Shown here: one piece after another, positions 34,521-45,790 of the stretch | How the letters are laid out: each line of letters begins with the position of its first letter | Position numbering within the stretch: the first letter of the stretch is position 1 | DNA from: Takakia lepidozioides | Taxonomy: Eukaryota; Streptophyta; Takakiopsida; Takakiales; Takakiaceae | DNA length: 64,000 bases | Assembly (NCBI GenBank): GCA_030704615.1 | Contig: CM060733.1 | Location: 73,906,001-73,970,000, forward strand | Direction of reading: 5' to 3' | Position numbers and translations under genes: made by a program | Notes under the pieces: generated by a model | Seen by the model: the letters and a program-made list of their open reading frames with translations, nothing else | Told to the model about the DNA's origin: nothing | Database searches by the model: none

Positions 34521-35638
34521 TTGCGTTTCAACATGCAAATCGTGCTGCAATGGTTTGTCATGGATACCACTGTACCCCTTCAACTTATTGGCATTGACTC
34601 TTCCCAGCATCTCTTTGTTAATGGTTTGTAACATGGCGGTGTTGTTATCATATGTCTTCTGTATGACATAAGGTCCTTTCCATGGTGATTTAAGCTTAGA
34701 AGCTTTAATCTTCCCCTTCTTCTGCAACCAGAGAACCAAATTTCCTGGCTTAAAAGTCTTCAATTTGCCTTCATCAAACTGTTCCTTCCTCTTCATCTGA
34801 ATTATGGTCATGTTATCAGCTGCATCAGCACGTACTTCTTCCACATGGTATAATTCATGTTTCCTGACCTTAATCGAATCTTCCAATTCCATTCTCTTTC
34901 CCCATTCAGTTCTCATGGTAGGTAACAAGAATTCCACTGGAAGTAAAGCTTCCATACCATAAACTAATTGGAATGGTGTATACTTAGTGGTGACTTTATA
35001 TGAAGTCTTGTATGACCACAAAGCTGTCAGCAGCTTTGTATCCCAATCCGTTCTGTTTGCATTGACTATCTTAGCCAAGATAGTACATAGTATTTTGTTG
35101 GTAGCCTCTGCCTGCCCATTACCCTGTGGGTAATATGTTGTACTCTTCCTATGCACAATCATAAACTCTTTAGTCAATATTTCAATGGTCTCATTAATGA
35201 AGTGATTTCCCTGGTCACTGATAAATTCCAGGGGACAGCCAAATCGTGTAAGTATGTTCTCATATAGGAACCTTGCTGTGGACTTGGCTGTATTGTCCCT
35301 CAGAGCTTTAGCTTCCACCCACTTCGTAGTATAATCAGTGGCTGTAATTATGTACTTGTTCTGTGTATTCTTGGCCGGTGGGTTAATTGGTCCAACGAAG
35401 TCTAATCCCCATTTCTGAAATGGTTCAGTAAGCATCGTAGGATGCAAAGCCATCTTCCCAAATCTTTGCAAAGGTCCTAGCCTCTGACATTCATCACAAC
35501 TCTGACAATACTTGTGTACATCTCTGAACAAAGTAGGCCACCAGTAACCTGCCAGTAGTATCTTCCTACTGGTAGTCTCTTCTCCAAAATGTCCTCCAGC
35601 CACTCCTTTATGAACTTCCTCCAAAACTTTATTTACTT
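34521..35638 (-). CDS. Ty3 integrase, full copy (second unit)
   Basis: Part of the 947-codon ORF starting at 35,624. It has the zinc module (HFGEETTSR, then CQSCDECQR) and the DDE core with [21 protein letters not shown] and YYPQGNGQAE. A basic tail with GPYVIQKTYD and NANKLKGY follows. All catalytic acidic residues appear present. There is no chromodomain, unlike the 9.7-16.6 kb element. It reads straight on into the accessory ORF without a stop. The 761-bp segment 34,879-35,638 is duplicated at 35,641-36,399. Confidence 0.85.
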
Positions 35639-35640
35639 AA

Positions 35641-36399
35641 TCTTGCAATTCCATTCTCTTTCCCCATTCCGTTCTCATGGTAGGTAACAGGAATTCCTCT
35701 GGAAGTAAAGCTTCCATACCATAAACTAATTGGAATGGTGTATACTTAGTGGTGACTTTATATGAAGTCATGTATGACCACAAAGCTGTCAGCAGCTTTG
35801 TATCCCAATCCGTTCTGTTTGCGTTGACTATCTTAGCCAAGATAGTACATAGTATTTTGTTGGTAGCCTCTGCCTGCCCATTACCCTGTGGGTAATATGT
35901 TGTACTCTTCCTATGCACAATCATGAACTCTTTAGTCAATAATTCAATGGTCTCATTAATGAAATGACTTCCGTGATCACTGATAAATTCCAAGGGACAG
36001 CCAAATCGTGTAAGTATGTTCTCATACAGGAACCTTGCTGTGGACTTGGCTGTGTTGTCCTCAAAGCTTTAGCTTCCACCCACTTCATAGTATAATCAGT
36101 GGCTGTAATTATGTACATGTTCTGTGTATTCTTGGCTGGTGGGTTAATTGGTCCAACAAAGTCTAGTCCCCATTTCTGAAATGGTTCCGTAGGCATTGTA
36201 GGATGCAAAGCCATATTCCCAGATCTCTGCAAAGGTCCTTGCCTCTGACATTCATCACAACTCTGACAATACTTGTGTACATCTTTGAACAAAGTAGGCC
36301 ACCAGTAACCTGCCAGTAGTATCTTCCTACTGGTAGTCTCTTCTCCAAAATGACCTCCAGCCACTCATTTATGAACTTCCTTCAAAACTTTATTTACTT
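35641..36399 (-). pseudogene. Ty3 integrase, duplicated partial unit (broken)
   Basis: A direct tandem copy (period 761-762 bp) of the 5' part of integrase. A Gly codon has become TGA at 36,365-36,367, closing the polymerase ORF, and one base is missing near 36,060, shifting the frame after the ALR segment. The core continues to about 35,641, where the second unit begins. The duplication splits pol into two blocks, so the element cannot make a continuous polyprotein. Confidence 0.85.
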
Positions 36400-37858
36400 C
36401 ATGGTGGTACAAGCATCGCTTCAGCACTCCATCTGGTCCTAGCTTATACATTCTGCTCCCTACCATAGTGTAAGGTAGAGCCTTGATAGCAATTCTCTTT
36501 CTCTGCTCCTTTCCATAACTTGGTGGGCACTGACCATGAGCAAGGTAGTATCTGATTGGCCACTGCCAATCTAACCAATCATCTGCACTTCCCTGCACCT
36601 CCACTGCAAATAGACTCGCATTTGGTAATTGATCATCTACTCCCGTGGCTGGTTCTCCTGTTGATAACCGTGACAAGTGATCCGCCACAAGATGCAGCCT
36701 CCCAGGCTTGTAAACAACCTCGAACTCAAACTCGTGCAATCTTCTGCTTATCAGAGGTTTGTTTACCAGGTATATCAGAGCCTGGTGATCCACATAGAAC
36801 ATAAACTTCTTGCCCAACAGGTAATGCCTGAATTTCTTCACTGCATAGATCATTGCCAATGCTTCTCTTTCCGTTGTGCTATAATTTCTTTCAGCATTGT
36901 TCATCAATCGGCGAGCATAGTACACAGGTGAATCTATCCTTCCTGTAACATTTTGGGCTAACACTACTCCCAGTGCTTCTCCTGAAGCATCAGAGTGAAC
37001 ATGAAATATTTCCTGCCAGTGAGGATTAATCAGCACAGGTGTAGTTGTTACTGACAATGTAATTTCCTCAAAAGCCTGTTGACATTCAGGTGTCCATGCA
37101 AACACTGCATCTTTCTTCAGAAGTTTGCTCAATGGTGCTGCTATCTGTGCATACCGTCTGACAAATCTTCTGTAATAGCTGGTTTGTCCCAGGAATCTCC
37201 TTAGACTCTTAGCATTTACTAGAGGTGGAGAGGCTTTAATGGCCTCTGTCTTTCTGGGATCCACAAGAAGTCCCTTCTTGCACACAATGTGTCCCAACAG
37301 CACCCCTGAGTTCACACAGAAAGTACATTTCTCCGGATTCAGGCCCAGACCTCTCATTCTGCATCTGGCCAGACATAACTCCAATTTATGCAAGTGCTCA
37401 TTCTTAGAGCTGTACACACAGAAATCATCCAAGAACACCTGCATGAAATCATCCAGATACTCATGAAAATATTCATTTATCACTCTCTGAAAGGTTGCTG
37501 GTGCATTACAAAGTCCAAAGGGCATGACTTTGTATGCATAAGCACCCCAGACTGTGATGAAAGCTGTCTTTCCCTGGTCTTCTTCTGCCACTTGCACTTG
37601 ATTATAACCACTGAAGCCATCCACGAATGAGTACATCTCATGGCCTGCCACAGTGTCCAATACTGCTTCTGTGAATGGCAAGGGAAATGGATCTTTCTTC
37701 GTGCAAGCATTCAACTTCTTATAGTTCACACAAACTCTCAGTTTACCATTCTTCTTGGGAACTATCACAATGGGTGACAACCAAGTTGTATACTCTATTG
37801 GGTATATAAACTTAGCCTCAGCCAACTTCTTTGATCTCTTCTCCAACCTTCTGTGCAT
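36365..37858 (-). pseudogene. Ty3 reverse transcriptase and RNase H (non-chromovirus)
   Basis: About 497 codons on -. Landmarks are PIVIVPKKNGKLRVCV, SFVDGFSGYNQVQV, MPFGLCNAPATFQRV and the catalytic FLDDFCVYS. FLGQTSYYRRFVRRY follows, then RNase H with HSDASGEALGVVL, STTEREALAM and YKPGRLHLVADHLSRL. The FSGYNQ and FLDD forms resemble the Tat/Athila side of Ty3. It ends at the TGA described for the duplicated integrase. A frameshift at about 37,820-37,858 separates it from protease. Confidence 0.9.
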
Positions 37859-39653
37859 AGTTGGGATTCATTCTGTACCTTGCCTGCTTGATTGGTACTG
37901 ACCCTGGTTCCAGTTCAATCTTATGCTGACAAATTTCAGGTGGTATCCCTTTTAGATCCTCGTAGCTCCAAGCAAATACATCTCTGTATTTGATGAACAA
38001 ACTCTTAGCTTCTTCAAAGAATTCTGGCTCCAAATCAGCTCCTACCTTCACCATCCTCGGTTCCTCTTCAGTTCCTACATTCACTTCCTTCACTTGCTCA
38101 TCAGCTGTGATTGTCCAACCAGTCACCACTTCATCCTGTAAACTCACAGTGGCTGGTTCCTCTAGGATTTCCATTTCTCCTTCTCTTTCTTCATAGAAAT
38201 GTGATGGGTAAATGCTGGTTTCCTCTTCAGTTGGTGTTGCTGTCACTACACCACAGCAGATACCTTTCAAACAACTTAGGCTTTCCAGCCGCATCTCTGC
38301 AACCTGCTCCCACTCTGGGTGTGCAGCAAATAGGGTAGCTTCCTGCTCCTCATCCAATCCTCCTTTCCAGTCATACTCTCTGACTCCTCGAGGTCTTCTT
38401 GTAGCAGGTAATCTACTAGATTTCTTTGTGGTAATTTGTATCTCGTGTATCCCATTATGCACGGTTAGTAACTGAGAATTCCAGTCATGGAATACCCTGG
38501 CCTGTTTCAGCCACGGACGTCCCAATAATAAGGAGTAAGCCTCCATGACTTCATCCATTTTCAACACAGTTACTGTGATCATAAAGATCATCTTCTGTAT
38601 CTGTATCTTAACTCCTCTTATTAATCCCAATGGTTGTACACTTCTTTGATCTGCCATTGTTACTGTAAATGGGGCTGGTTTCATGTTAGTTAGACCAAGC
38701 TTCTTCCTTAATTGGTCTGTCATGATATTTACTCCAGAACCACCATCTATCAGTACATCAGTTAGTTCTGTGCTTCCAATTCTCAATTGGATTACTTGCA
38801 TAGAATCATCAAAGTCCATGACTGTTTCTCGCCCTTCCGGCTTCACATTATAACTGGTCACCTTGCTGTTCAGGTCTGTGTTTCCTGTCTCCTGGGCAAT
38901 TCGATTGATTGCTTGATATAGCCTGTGTCTACAATAAGGTGCCACGGCCAATAGCTGTCCAATGGTAATCTCTGCTTTGGTCTGGCATATTACTTCAGCC
39001 AAAGTCCCTTCATTACTTTGCATGTCTGCAACTTCTTTCTTCCTTTCATCCTCACTCCCTTCTTCTTCTCCATCAGAATCAGAGGAATCTGCCACAGGAA
39101 TATCGGTACTCTTATGCATTTCCCTTATGGTATCTGCCATTTCCTTGTGCAGTTCCTTCTCATCTCTCCAAGCCTCATCATCTTCAGGCATATCACTGCC
39201 ATCTTCATTATCATCATCTTCCTCAACTACTGGAGGTATTAGTTTGGCTTTGCTTCTTGTTACTATCATTGTACTTACTTCTGGTACAACACATGGCCTA
39301 ACCATGTGAGCTGCCACCACTGGGCCCTCATTCACAGGAGCTCTCATCTCATTCTGGTGTCTTATCCAGAATGAACAGGCTGCCTTGCGATGTCCTGGCT
39401 GATTACAATAGTAACACAGTTCTTCACCATTGGGTCCTCGCCCTTGGTCTGCTCTTGGATTATTTCTGTAATCCTGATTCCCTGGCTGGTAATTCCCCCT
39501 TGGATTACCCTGATAGTTGCCTCTGGAATTTCCTTGGTAATTCCCTCTTGAATTACCTCTCCCTTCCATGCCATTGTTATAACCACCAGGCCTACCATAG
39601 TGGTCCTGATCACTGTTTCTTCTTGGCTGGGGCTGCACTTGATGCACCCTTAC
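37818..39653 (-). pseudogene. Ty3 nucleocapsid tail and protease
   Basis: About 609 codons in the same frame as gag but after a TAA stop at 39,654-39,656. It has a Gly/Asn/Arg-rich stretch, a CCHC knuckle (CYYCNQPGHRKAAC), an acidic linker, a retropepsin-like segment (VLIDGGSGVNIM, with GG where DTG/DSG is usual), and LLLGRPWL. The C-terminal part leads into the polymerase (FAWSYEDLKGI). The altered D-G-G in place of D-[ST]-G is worth noting; it may be a true variant or decay. Confidence 0.8.
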
Positions 39654-41630
39654 TTACCTAGGTTCTCTAGCTGCTGTCCTTCTGTTGTAGTAACAATTCT
39701 CAGTAGAATGGTTATCCATCTTACAGATAGTACAGTGTTTCTCCTTCATGTGGCATTCAGTGGTGGTATGGCCTTCATTTTGGCACTTTGCACACCAAAC
39801 ACCCTTCCTCCAATGCGTTGCAGCCTCTCTGGCATACTTCTTCAAGATTTCTTCTAATCTTTTCTCATAGTTATCCCTCTTCAACTTCTCCTTTCTCTTA
39901 CTCTTCCTTTTCAGTTCTTGCTCTTCTTCTTCATTTGACTCATCCTCAGAGTCCTCATCATCCCTTTTCTCTCTCCTGAGCATTCCCAATTGCTCAATTC
40001 TGTTTGCTGTTTCAAATGCCTCCTCCACTGTATTATGGGGTAACATATCCACTTTCTTCTGCAACTCTGGTCTTAGTCCACTCACAAACCAAGTCTTCTG
40101 TAAACCTGGTGCTGGTGCAGCAGCCAGCTTTTTCATCATCAATTCCATTTTTTCCATACACTCCTCAACAGTTTCATGCTTCTTTTGCTTTAACTGTTGT
40201 AAACTTCCATACACTTCATCCTCAGTTTTACTTGTCCTGAATCTATTTCGGAATGCTGTATTCAAGCCATTCCAGGTTAGGAAATGATTATCAGGGAATC
40301 TTGCATACCATTCACTTCCTTTCTTGATAAGTGAACAAGGAAACAATCTCATCTTGGCATCATCGCCATTCTCATTGTTCACTATACACATGTGCTCAAA
40401 TTGGCTAATGTGTACATCGGGATCCCCTTTTCCTGAATATATTGGAAAAGGTGGTTTTGCCCGTGTTGGTTGTAACGCCATCTGTGGCCCTACCCTCTGC
40501 CCACTGACAGGTGCTGGCACCCTTGCTGGTGCTGGTCCTTGAGGACCTGTTGTAGTTGTGGTGGATCTTCCACCAAGTGGTGGCCCCTGAGCACTCCTTG
40601 CTACTGGCCCCACGATATTCACAGTATTCCCAGCTCCAGTTGCACTACTTCCCACACTCCCTGTCCCCCTAGAGCCAGATCCAGGCAGCCCGCCTGATCC
40701 CCCTGAGCCGACACCTTCGTTGGCCTGTGATCTAAGTGCTCCACTTGATCCAGGTCCAACGGGTTGGGATGTCCTGGTTGTAGTCTCAACCTCAGCTGTT
40801 GGGTCTACTTCTTCATACTCTTCATCTTCCAATTTCTTCTCTCTATTTTCATCCTCCAAGTTCTGCCCTTGGGTTTCTTCTTCACTCATGTAACTCAACT
40901 GCAATGGTGTTGGAGAGTCTGAACTCTCCGTTGGTTCTGCCACATTCTCTCCTCCTTCTTCACCCTCCGCTTCAGAAGCTGGAGTTCCTGCTTTTGGTGT
41001 TCCATGCCAACTCTTATCAAAGATTTCTGTCAAATCTTTTATCCAGGGATGTACCTCAGATCTTTCACCTCGTGCCAATAAGTTGATATTAGCATGTGGA
41101 TGCCACATCATGTGGTCGTTATTGGCAACCTCTAATTCAATTGCACGGGGAGGCAACCAAGGGACAAACTGCAGATTTTCAGGAGTGGCACCTGCTGCCC
41201 TTTCTTGTTCCACTTGTGAGATTTCTACTTGTTCACAGAATTCTCTCACTGCCTCTTTTTTTTCATCCGGTAAAATCATGTGCCCAAGGATTGGGTGATT
41301 ACTTACAGAAGGGATGAAGTCTTTTTCAGATGTGTTTGCAGATTTCTGCGTGGAGACAGTCTGGTCATCTTCTGGGTTCGCCATTCTAAGAGCTGCCTCA
41401 ATGGCTGATCCCTTCTTTTCCCATTGTATCAGCTCCTCGGCATCATCTTCCAGTACCTCAGTCATTTTAGTATTGAATTCCTGGAGCTTCTCCAAGTACC
41501 TGCCATTCTTATTTGCCATGATGCCAAGTGCAACCCAATTTTCCAAAGCCAAGGTTTCAAGTAATAACACGGGTTTTTCATCACCTGAATTTTCCAAGGC
41601 CTCAGTATCCATCTTTTGCATGGAAGTCAC
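39654..41630 (-). CDS. Ty3 gag polyprotein
   Basis: A 658-codon ORF on - that is open throughout. The first ~380 residues are acidic and then Gly/Ser/Pro-rich. The capsid-like region follows (PIYSGKGDPDVHISQFE, GSEWYARFP, NRFRTSKTEDEV). A lysine/glutamate-rich stretch leads to two zinc knuckles (CAKCQNEGHTTTEC and CTICKMDNHSTENC). It ends at TAA; the next ORF continues in the same frame. Start choice: the first ATG-type codon at 41,630. The length fits large plant Ty3 gag proteins. Confidence 0.82.
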   Translation of the reverse strand: MTSMQKMDTEALENSGDEKPVLLLETLALENWVALGIMANKNGRYLEKLQEFNTKMTEVLEDDAEELIQWEKKGSAIEAALRMANPEDDQTVSTQKSANTSEKDFIPSVSNHPILGHMILPDEKKEAVREFCEQVEISQVEQERAAGATPENLQFVPWLPPRAIELEVANNDHMMWHPHANINLLARGERSEVHPWIKDLTEIFDKSWHGTPKAGTPASEAEGEEGGENVAEPTESSDSPTPLQLSYMSEEETQGQNLEDENREKKLEDEEYEEVDPTAEVETTTRTSQPVGPGSSGALRSQANEGVGSGGSGGLPGSGSRGTGSVGSSATGAGNTVNIVGPVARSAQGPPLGGRSTTTTTGPQGPAPARVPAPVSGQRVGPQMALQPTRAKPPFPIYSGKGDPDVHISQFEHMCIVNNENGDDAKMRLFPCSLIKKGSEWYARFPDNHFLTWNGLNTAFRNRFRTSKTEDEVYGSLQQLKQKKHETVEECMEKMELMMKKLAAAPAPGLQKTWFVSGLRPELQKKVDMLPHNTVEEAFETANRIEQLGMLRREKRDDEDSEDESNEEEEQELKRKSKRKEKLKRDNYEKRLEEILKKYAREAATHWRKGVWCAKCQNEGHTTTECHMKEKHCTICKMDNHSTENCYYNRRTAAREPR

Positions 41631-41747
41631 TTGGTGTGACTTGTGCGAGGGTTGCCTGCACAGCAGGAATTGGAGGAGGTAGTGGGGACTGATACCCCAG
41701 GGCTATGAGGTCCTCATTCCAGCTAGGACCTCCTTTGGTGACTTTCT

Positions 41748-42500
41748 GTCAAGGCCCCCCGAGAACAATTGTCAATATATCAAAATGAGAAGGTGAAAAA
41801 GGAGAAGGGTAAGGGTAGATGGTGTGTACAAAAACCACTAAGTACACTGATCAGATAAAGAAAATGAAGATATACATGTCATGTCAAGACATGGACAAGA
41901 CTGCTAAGGTCATTGTCATTGAAAGACAAAACAGCCCTTTACAGGGCACCATCTAACATTCCCTTTCATGTTTACAGTCTCATTTGAATACCCCATTACA
42001 TTTCAGGGTCTCTGAAAAAATAGGGTGGGAGGGTGGGATTCCAGGTCATTCATATCATGAAAGCACCATGGTATGCATCATCATCTCAAAAATTCATTTC
42101 AAACTCATTTCAAAAACCAGATTGCAGGTTTGGTTTGAAGTTGATGTTTTTAGAACCAAGATACAAGCAAGATTCTTAAAAAGGAAGAAAAAACAACAGG
42201 GTTGAGCCCCCTTAAGCAGGTATAGGCCCGGAATGGTATTTTAAGGCCTCATAAAATAGCTCTGCCAAGGTGAAAGAGCAGCTCAGAAACCCCTGTTTGT
42301 TATCAAGCCATGAGACCAAAATGATATGAGGGCCTTGAAGAATGTGTGTTATCTATCAAAGCCTATCCTTTTCATCCATCGGAGTCATACCAAGAAGTTT
42401 CATTTCAGAGCCAAGTATCAAAGCAGTCAGAGTAATAACTGCTATTTTGTATCCTTGTACCCTTCATAGTTTAACTCCTACACATGCAAATGTGGTTGTA
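41748..42500 (-). repeat. LTR-like sequence upstream of gag
   Basis: The segment 41,860-42,040 resembles 45,300-45,570 (shared words include ATGTCATGTCAAGACAT and TAGGGTGGGAGGGTGGG). On - it ends GGCCTTGACA, which fits an LTR 3' end about 120 bp before gag, but I see no convincing tRNA primer site and no match to the 3' LTR-like repeat at 28,975-29,911. Borders are uncertain. Confidence 0.4.
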
Positions 42501-43560
42501 AAAAACCAAAAACAGGGGTAAGGAGAGAAGCAGATCCTCATTGGAGCCATCTTGGAGCAGGTCTGAAGCGGCATGGTGGCACTTTGAAACAACAAATGGT
42601 ATCAGCAGCATAGGCAGCAGCAGAATCCACATTTGCAAGAACAGGAGCTGCAAGCTTCAAGAAATCAAGACAAGTGAAGACCCTCACTTGTGCCCGTCCC
42701 AAAAACCACCACATAGCGATGTGTGTTAGTGAGGATGCAGCAGGTGAGTGGCATGTCTTCACAGTTGCTATCCATGTCAGTGTTGAATTCTAAAGCATGT
42801 ACAGATCATAATTCAAGCAAGGGTAAACTCAAAAAACCTTGAGTGTTTGTGGTATGCCCTGCGCCATGGCGTCCAACAGATCGTCTCCAACAGAACGCAA
42901 TCAGAGTAGAAGCGTTCACAGATAGAGAATGGCTCGTACACAAAGAGAGAGCAACATGTAATCAGTAGATAAATAGGGATAGAGTACTTCCCAACAAGGA
43001 GTAAAAGCGCCGCTGCAAAATAAAGAACCATGAGTTTCTGATCAAAGCGATCACCGCTTTGTCGTCTGCCAGAGAGGAATCTGCCTAACCACCAATGCGC
43101 ATCCCAAGAGCCAGCCATCACGAGTACCATGTAGCAGCAGAGGAGCAGGTTTATACGGCGCATCATCAAGGTTCACTGAAGCACGAGTTCAGTGCTGTGA
43201 AATGTGTCGGCCTGCTTAGGGCACAACTTCCCGATTTCTCATCCAGGGTGGATGAAAAATCACATTTTTATCAAGAGAAGCACTTTGTCAATGGATGACA
43301 TCCAATAGAAATGTATCTTTTAGGGTTATGGTAAAGGCTTAGGTTTAATAACTGCCATCATTTATGATGGTAGTTTTATTATTCTCTTGGATTTTAAAAT
43401 AGGTAACCATTATTCATGTAGTTCATCCAGTTTAGATGAAAGAAATAGATGGTAAATCAAGCTTTCTGTACATTAAGTTTCATCATCCTATAATAATATC
43501 ATCCAGATTTGGATGAAAAAGGTTGGGATGAAAAACTAAATAACCTCAAAAGGTTAAGGT
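42501..43560. other. No recognisable gene
   Basis: An AT-rich stretch. A minus-strand ORF at 42,813-43,169 (118 codons) has a hydrophobic N-terminus and two possible membrane segments, but no paralogue or splice context; I do not call it a gene. Confidence 0.35.
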
Positions 43561-43569
43561 CAGATGAAA

Positions 43570-43640
43570 TCCAAAGAGTTATAGAGGGAGAGGGAGAGAG
43601 GGAGAGAGAGGGACAGAGAGAGGGAGTGAGAGGGAGACAT
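43570..43640 (+). repeat. GAGA-rich microsatellite
   Basis: A run of GAGAGG/GAGAGA units at the outer edge of the LINE-tail sequence. The opposite-strand type (CTCTCC-rich) occurs at 45,190-45,240 at the other edge. Confidence 0.8.
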
Positions 43641-43752
43641 CAGGGGGCAACAAAGAAAAGAAAAGAAGGTGGGGGGGGGGAGTGACTGAGCAGCTGCTGC
43701 TGCTCAGTCACTCCCCCCCCCACATTTTTTGTTTTTCTTTGTTGCCCCCTCT
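43624..43752. repeat. Perfect-looking hairpin at the end of a LINE tail
   Basis: A fold-back with arms of about 55 bp. The left arm has GGGGGCAACAAAGAAAAG, a G run and AGTGACTGAGCAGC. The right arm has GCTGCTCAGTCACT, a C run and TTTTTCTTTGTTGCCCCC. Only the right arm recurs in the tandem copy at 44,335-44,400. Confidence 0.75.
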
Positions 43753-44280
43753 CTTGGGGAAACAAAAGGGACAGATCCTACCTCTGTCAGGGGCTGACGT
43801 TGGTAGTAAGACTTACCTTCACATATAGAATTAATCCGGGTTTTCCAGATATCCTCTACAAATCCCTTCACACAAGCATCAATCTGCTGTGTGTGAGTTG
43901 CCCAAAAACTAGGCCTCAGAAGGGGCTGGGCTTTTGGCTCAGCCTCGACTTTTTCAAAGTTAGTAAACAGAGGTACATGCACAATTCCCTTGATAGATCT
44001 GAAGAGAGCGTCTCTTTGGTGAGAGAACCCCGGACAGTGTATCAGAAAATGAATAATGTCTTCAGGTTGCCCACAGACATGGTTGGACACTACAACCTCT
44101 AAGTCAGATTTATCCAGCAGGGTGAAGACTTGCGGTTCCAGGTCCAGGTCCTTGAGAATCTCTTCTACTGTCTTCTACCAGGACTTAGCCTGTTTGACAG
44201 GTCGGTGGGCGGTCCTGTTTCCAAGATATAGAGTCGATTAATTTAAGATATCTGGTGTTGGACATATGTTGCAGCTGAAC
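43704..44280 (-). pseudogene. Non-LTR (LINE) retrotransposon 3' end, unit 1
   Basis: The minus ORF has CGQPEDIIHFLIHCPGF, the Cys/His module (zf-RVT type) typical of the end of LINE reverse transcriptases, followed by a ~100-residue tail (GIVHVPLFTNFE, ACVKGFVEDIWKTR). Compared with unit 2 it lacks about 210 bp just upstream of the Cys/His module. No polymerase domain remains. Confidence 0.65.
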
Positions 44281-44334
44281 CCACCATCTGACCTTGATTT
44301 TATCTCGTTGGGAGCTTAAAAGAGAGCAGCACAG

Positions 44335-45160
44335 AAGGAGCTGCTGCTGCTCAGTCACTCCCTCCCCCCCCACATTCTCTGTTTTTCTTTGTTGCCCCCT
44401 CTCTTGGGGAAACAAAAGGGACAAATCCTACCTTTGTCAGGGGCTGACGTTTGTAGTAAGACTTACCTTCACATATAGAATTAATCCGGGTTTTCCAGAT
44501 ATCCTCTACAAATCCCTTCACACAAGCATCAATCTGTTGTGTGTGAGATGCCCAAAAACTAGGCCTCGGAAGGGGCTGGGCTTTTGGCTCAGCCTCGAGA
44601 CTTTCAAAGTTAGTAAACAGAGGTACATGCACAATTCCCTTGATAGATTTGAAGAGAGCGTCTCTTTGGTGAGAGAACCCCGGACAGTGTATCAGAAAAT
44701 GAGTACTATCTTCAGATTGCCCACACAACGGGCAATTGCACTCTCCCTTTCCTCTCTGCTTTTGTTTGCTGTTCAAAGGTAGGCTTCCTGCCCTGAGTTT
44801 AAATTTCAGTCTAGTGCCGAGAGTGGGTAGACCCTTGTGGTCATCCAAGATGTCCTCCCCCATGTCACTAACTGGAAACAAGTTCAGGGAAGTTTTTTTG
44901 CCTAACTTCATTTTCATCAGACAATCTCATGGCAACAGACATGGTTGGACACTACAACCTCTAAGTCAGATTTATCCAGCAGGGTGAAGACTTGCGGTTC
45001 CAGGTCCAGGTCCTTGAGAATCTCTTCTACTATCTTCTGCCAGGACTTAGCCTGTTTAACAGGTCGGTGGGCGGTCCTGTTTCCATGATATAGAGTCGAT
45101 TAACTTAGGATATATGGTGTTGGACATATGCTGCAGCTGACCCCACCATCTGACCTCCCC
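44335..45160 (-). pseudogene. Non-LTR (LINE) retrotransposon 3' end, unit 2
   Basis: A tandem near-copy of unit 1 that keeps the full Cys/His module (CNCPLCGQSEDSTHFLIHC) and more upstream sequence (LGTRLKFKLRAGSLP). ORF 44,917-44,351 is 188 codons. The reverse-transcriptase part is missing, so both units are 5'-truncated tails, as is usual for LINE insertions. Confidence 0.68.
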
Positions 45161-45790
45161 CCCCCCCCAACCCATGTTTTTTCATTGTTGCCCCCTCTCT
45201 CCCTCTCCCTCTCTCTCCCACTCTCTCCCTCTCTCTTATTAACTTTTTCTACCCCCTCTTTCCCTCTGTGGTTTTTTTTTTTTTGTGAGCAGCACGAAAG
45301 AGAGGGAAGATATTCATGTCATGTCAAGACATAGAGAAGACTTAGTAAAAGTCATTGTCAAGAAAAATGACATAGCAGCCTCATTACAAAGCATTGTCAA
45401 ACATCTCCTTACATGTACAATCCCAGAAAAAAGATCCTTAAATTACAAGGTATCCTTATATCATCATGTTAACACTTCCCCTCCATAAATAGTTCATCTT
45501 AAATAAAAGAGACTGGATTTCAAAGTTCTTGAAATCATAGGGTGGGAGGGTGGGGTCTTCTAAAAAATCAAACACATAGCATGAGCATGTAGGGTTCTGA
45601 AGAATATATGCACGTTTGCATACAGTCAATCAATCAAAGTCTGAACCACTTTATTTAAAACATACTGAGTTTTAAATAAGAGCTGTACGTGTTCCAGTGG
45701 CTTACAACAACCAAACAGAGGGCAAATGCTGTGATGATCATACAAAAACCCGTAAGTCATTACCATGTCACATTCCCAATCTCTGGGGAC
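45161..45790. other. Simple sequence and truncated LTR-like segment
   Basis: C and CTCTCC runs (45,160-45,240) are followed by a segment like 41,860-42,040 (45,300-45,570). The segment ends by about 45,790, where it cuts transposase copy C. The last ~55 codons of the minus ORF starting at 47,587 are read from this foreign sequence. Confidence 0.45.

Noticed and set aside
42813-43169. 118-codon ORF with hydrophobic N-terminus
   Set aside because: Single copy, no splice or paralogue support, and it lies in AT-rich repeat-like DNA.
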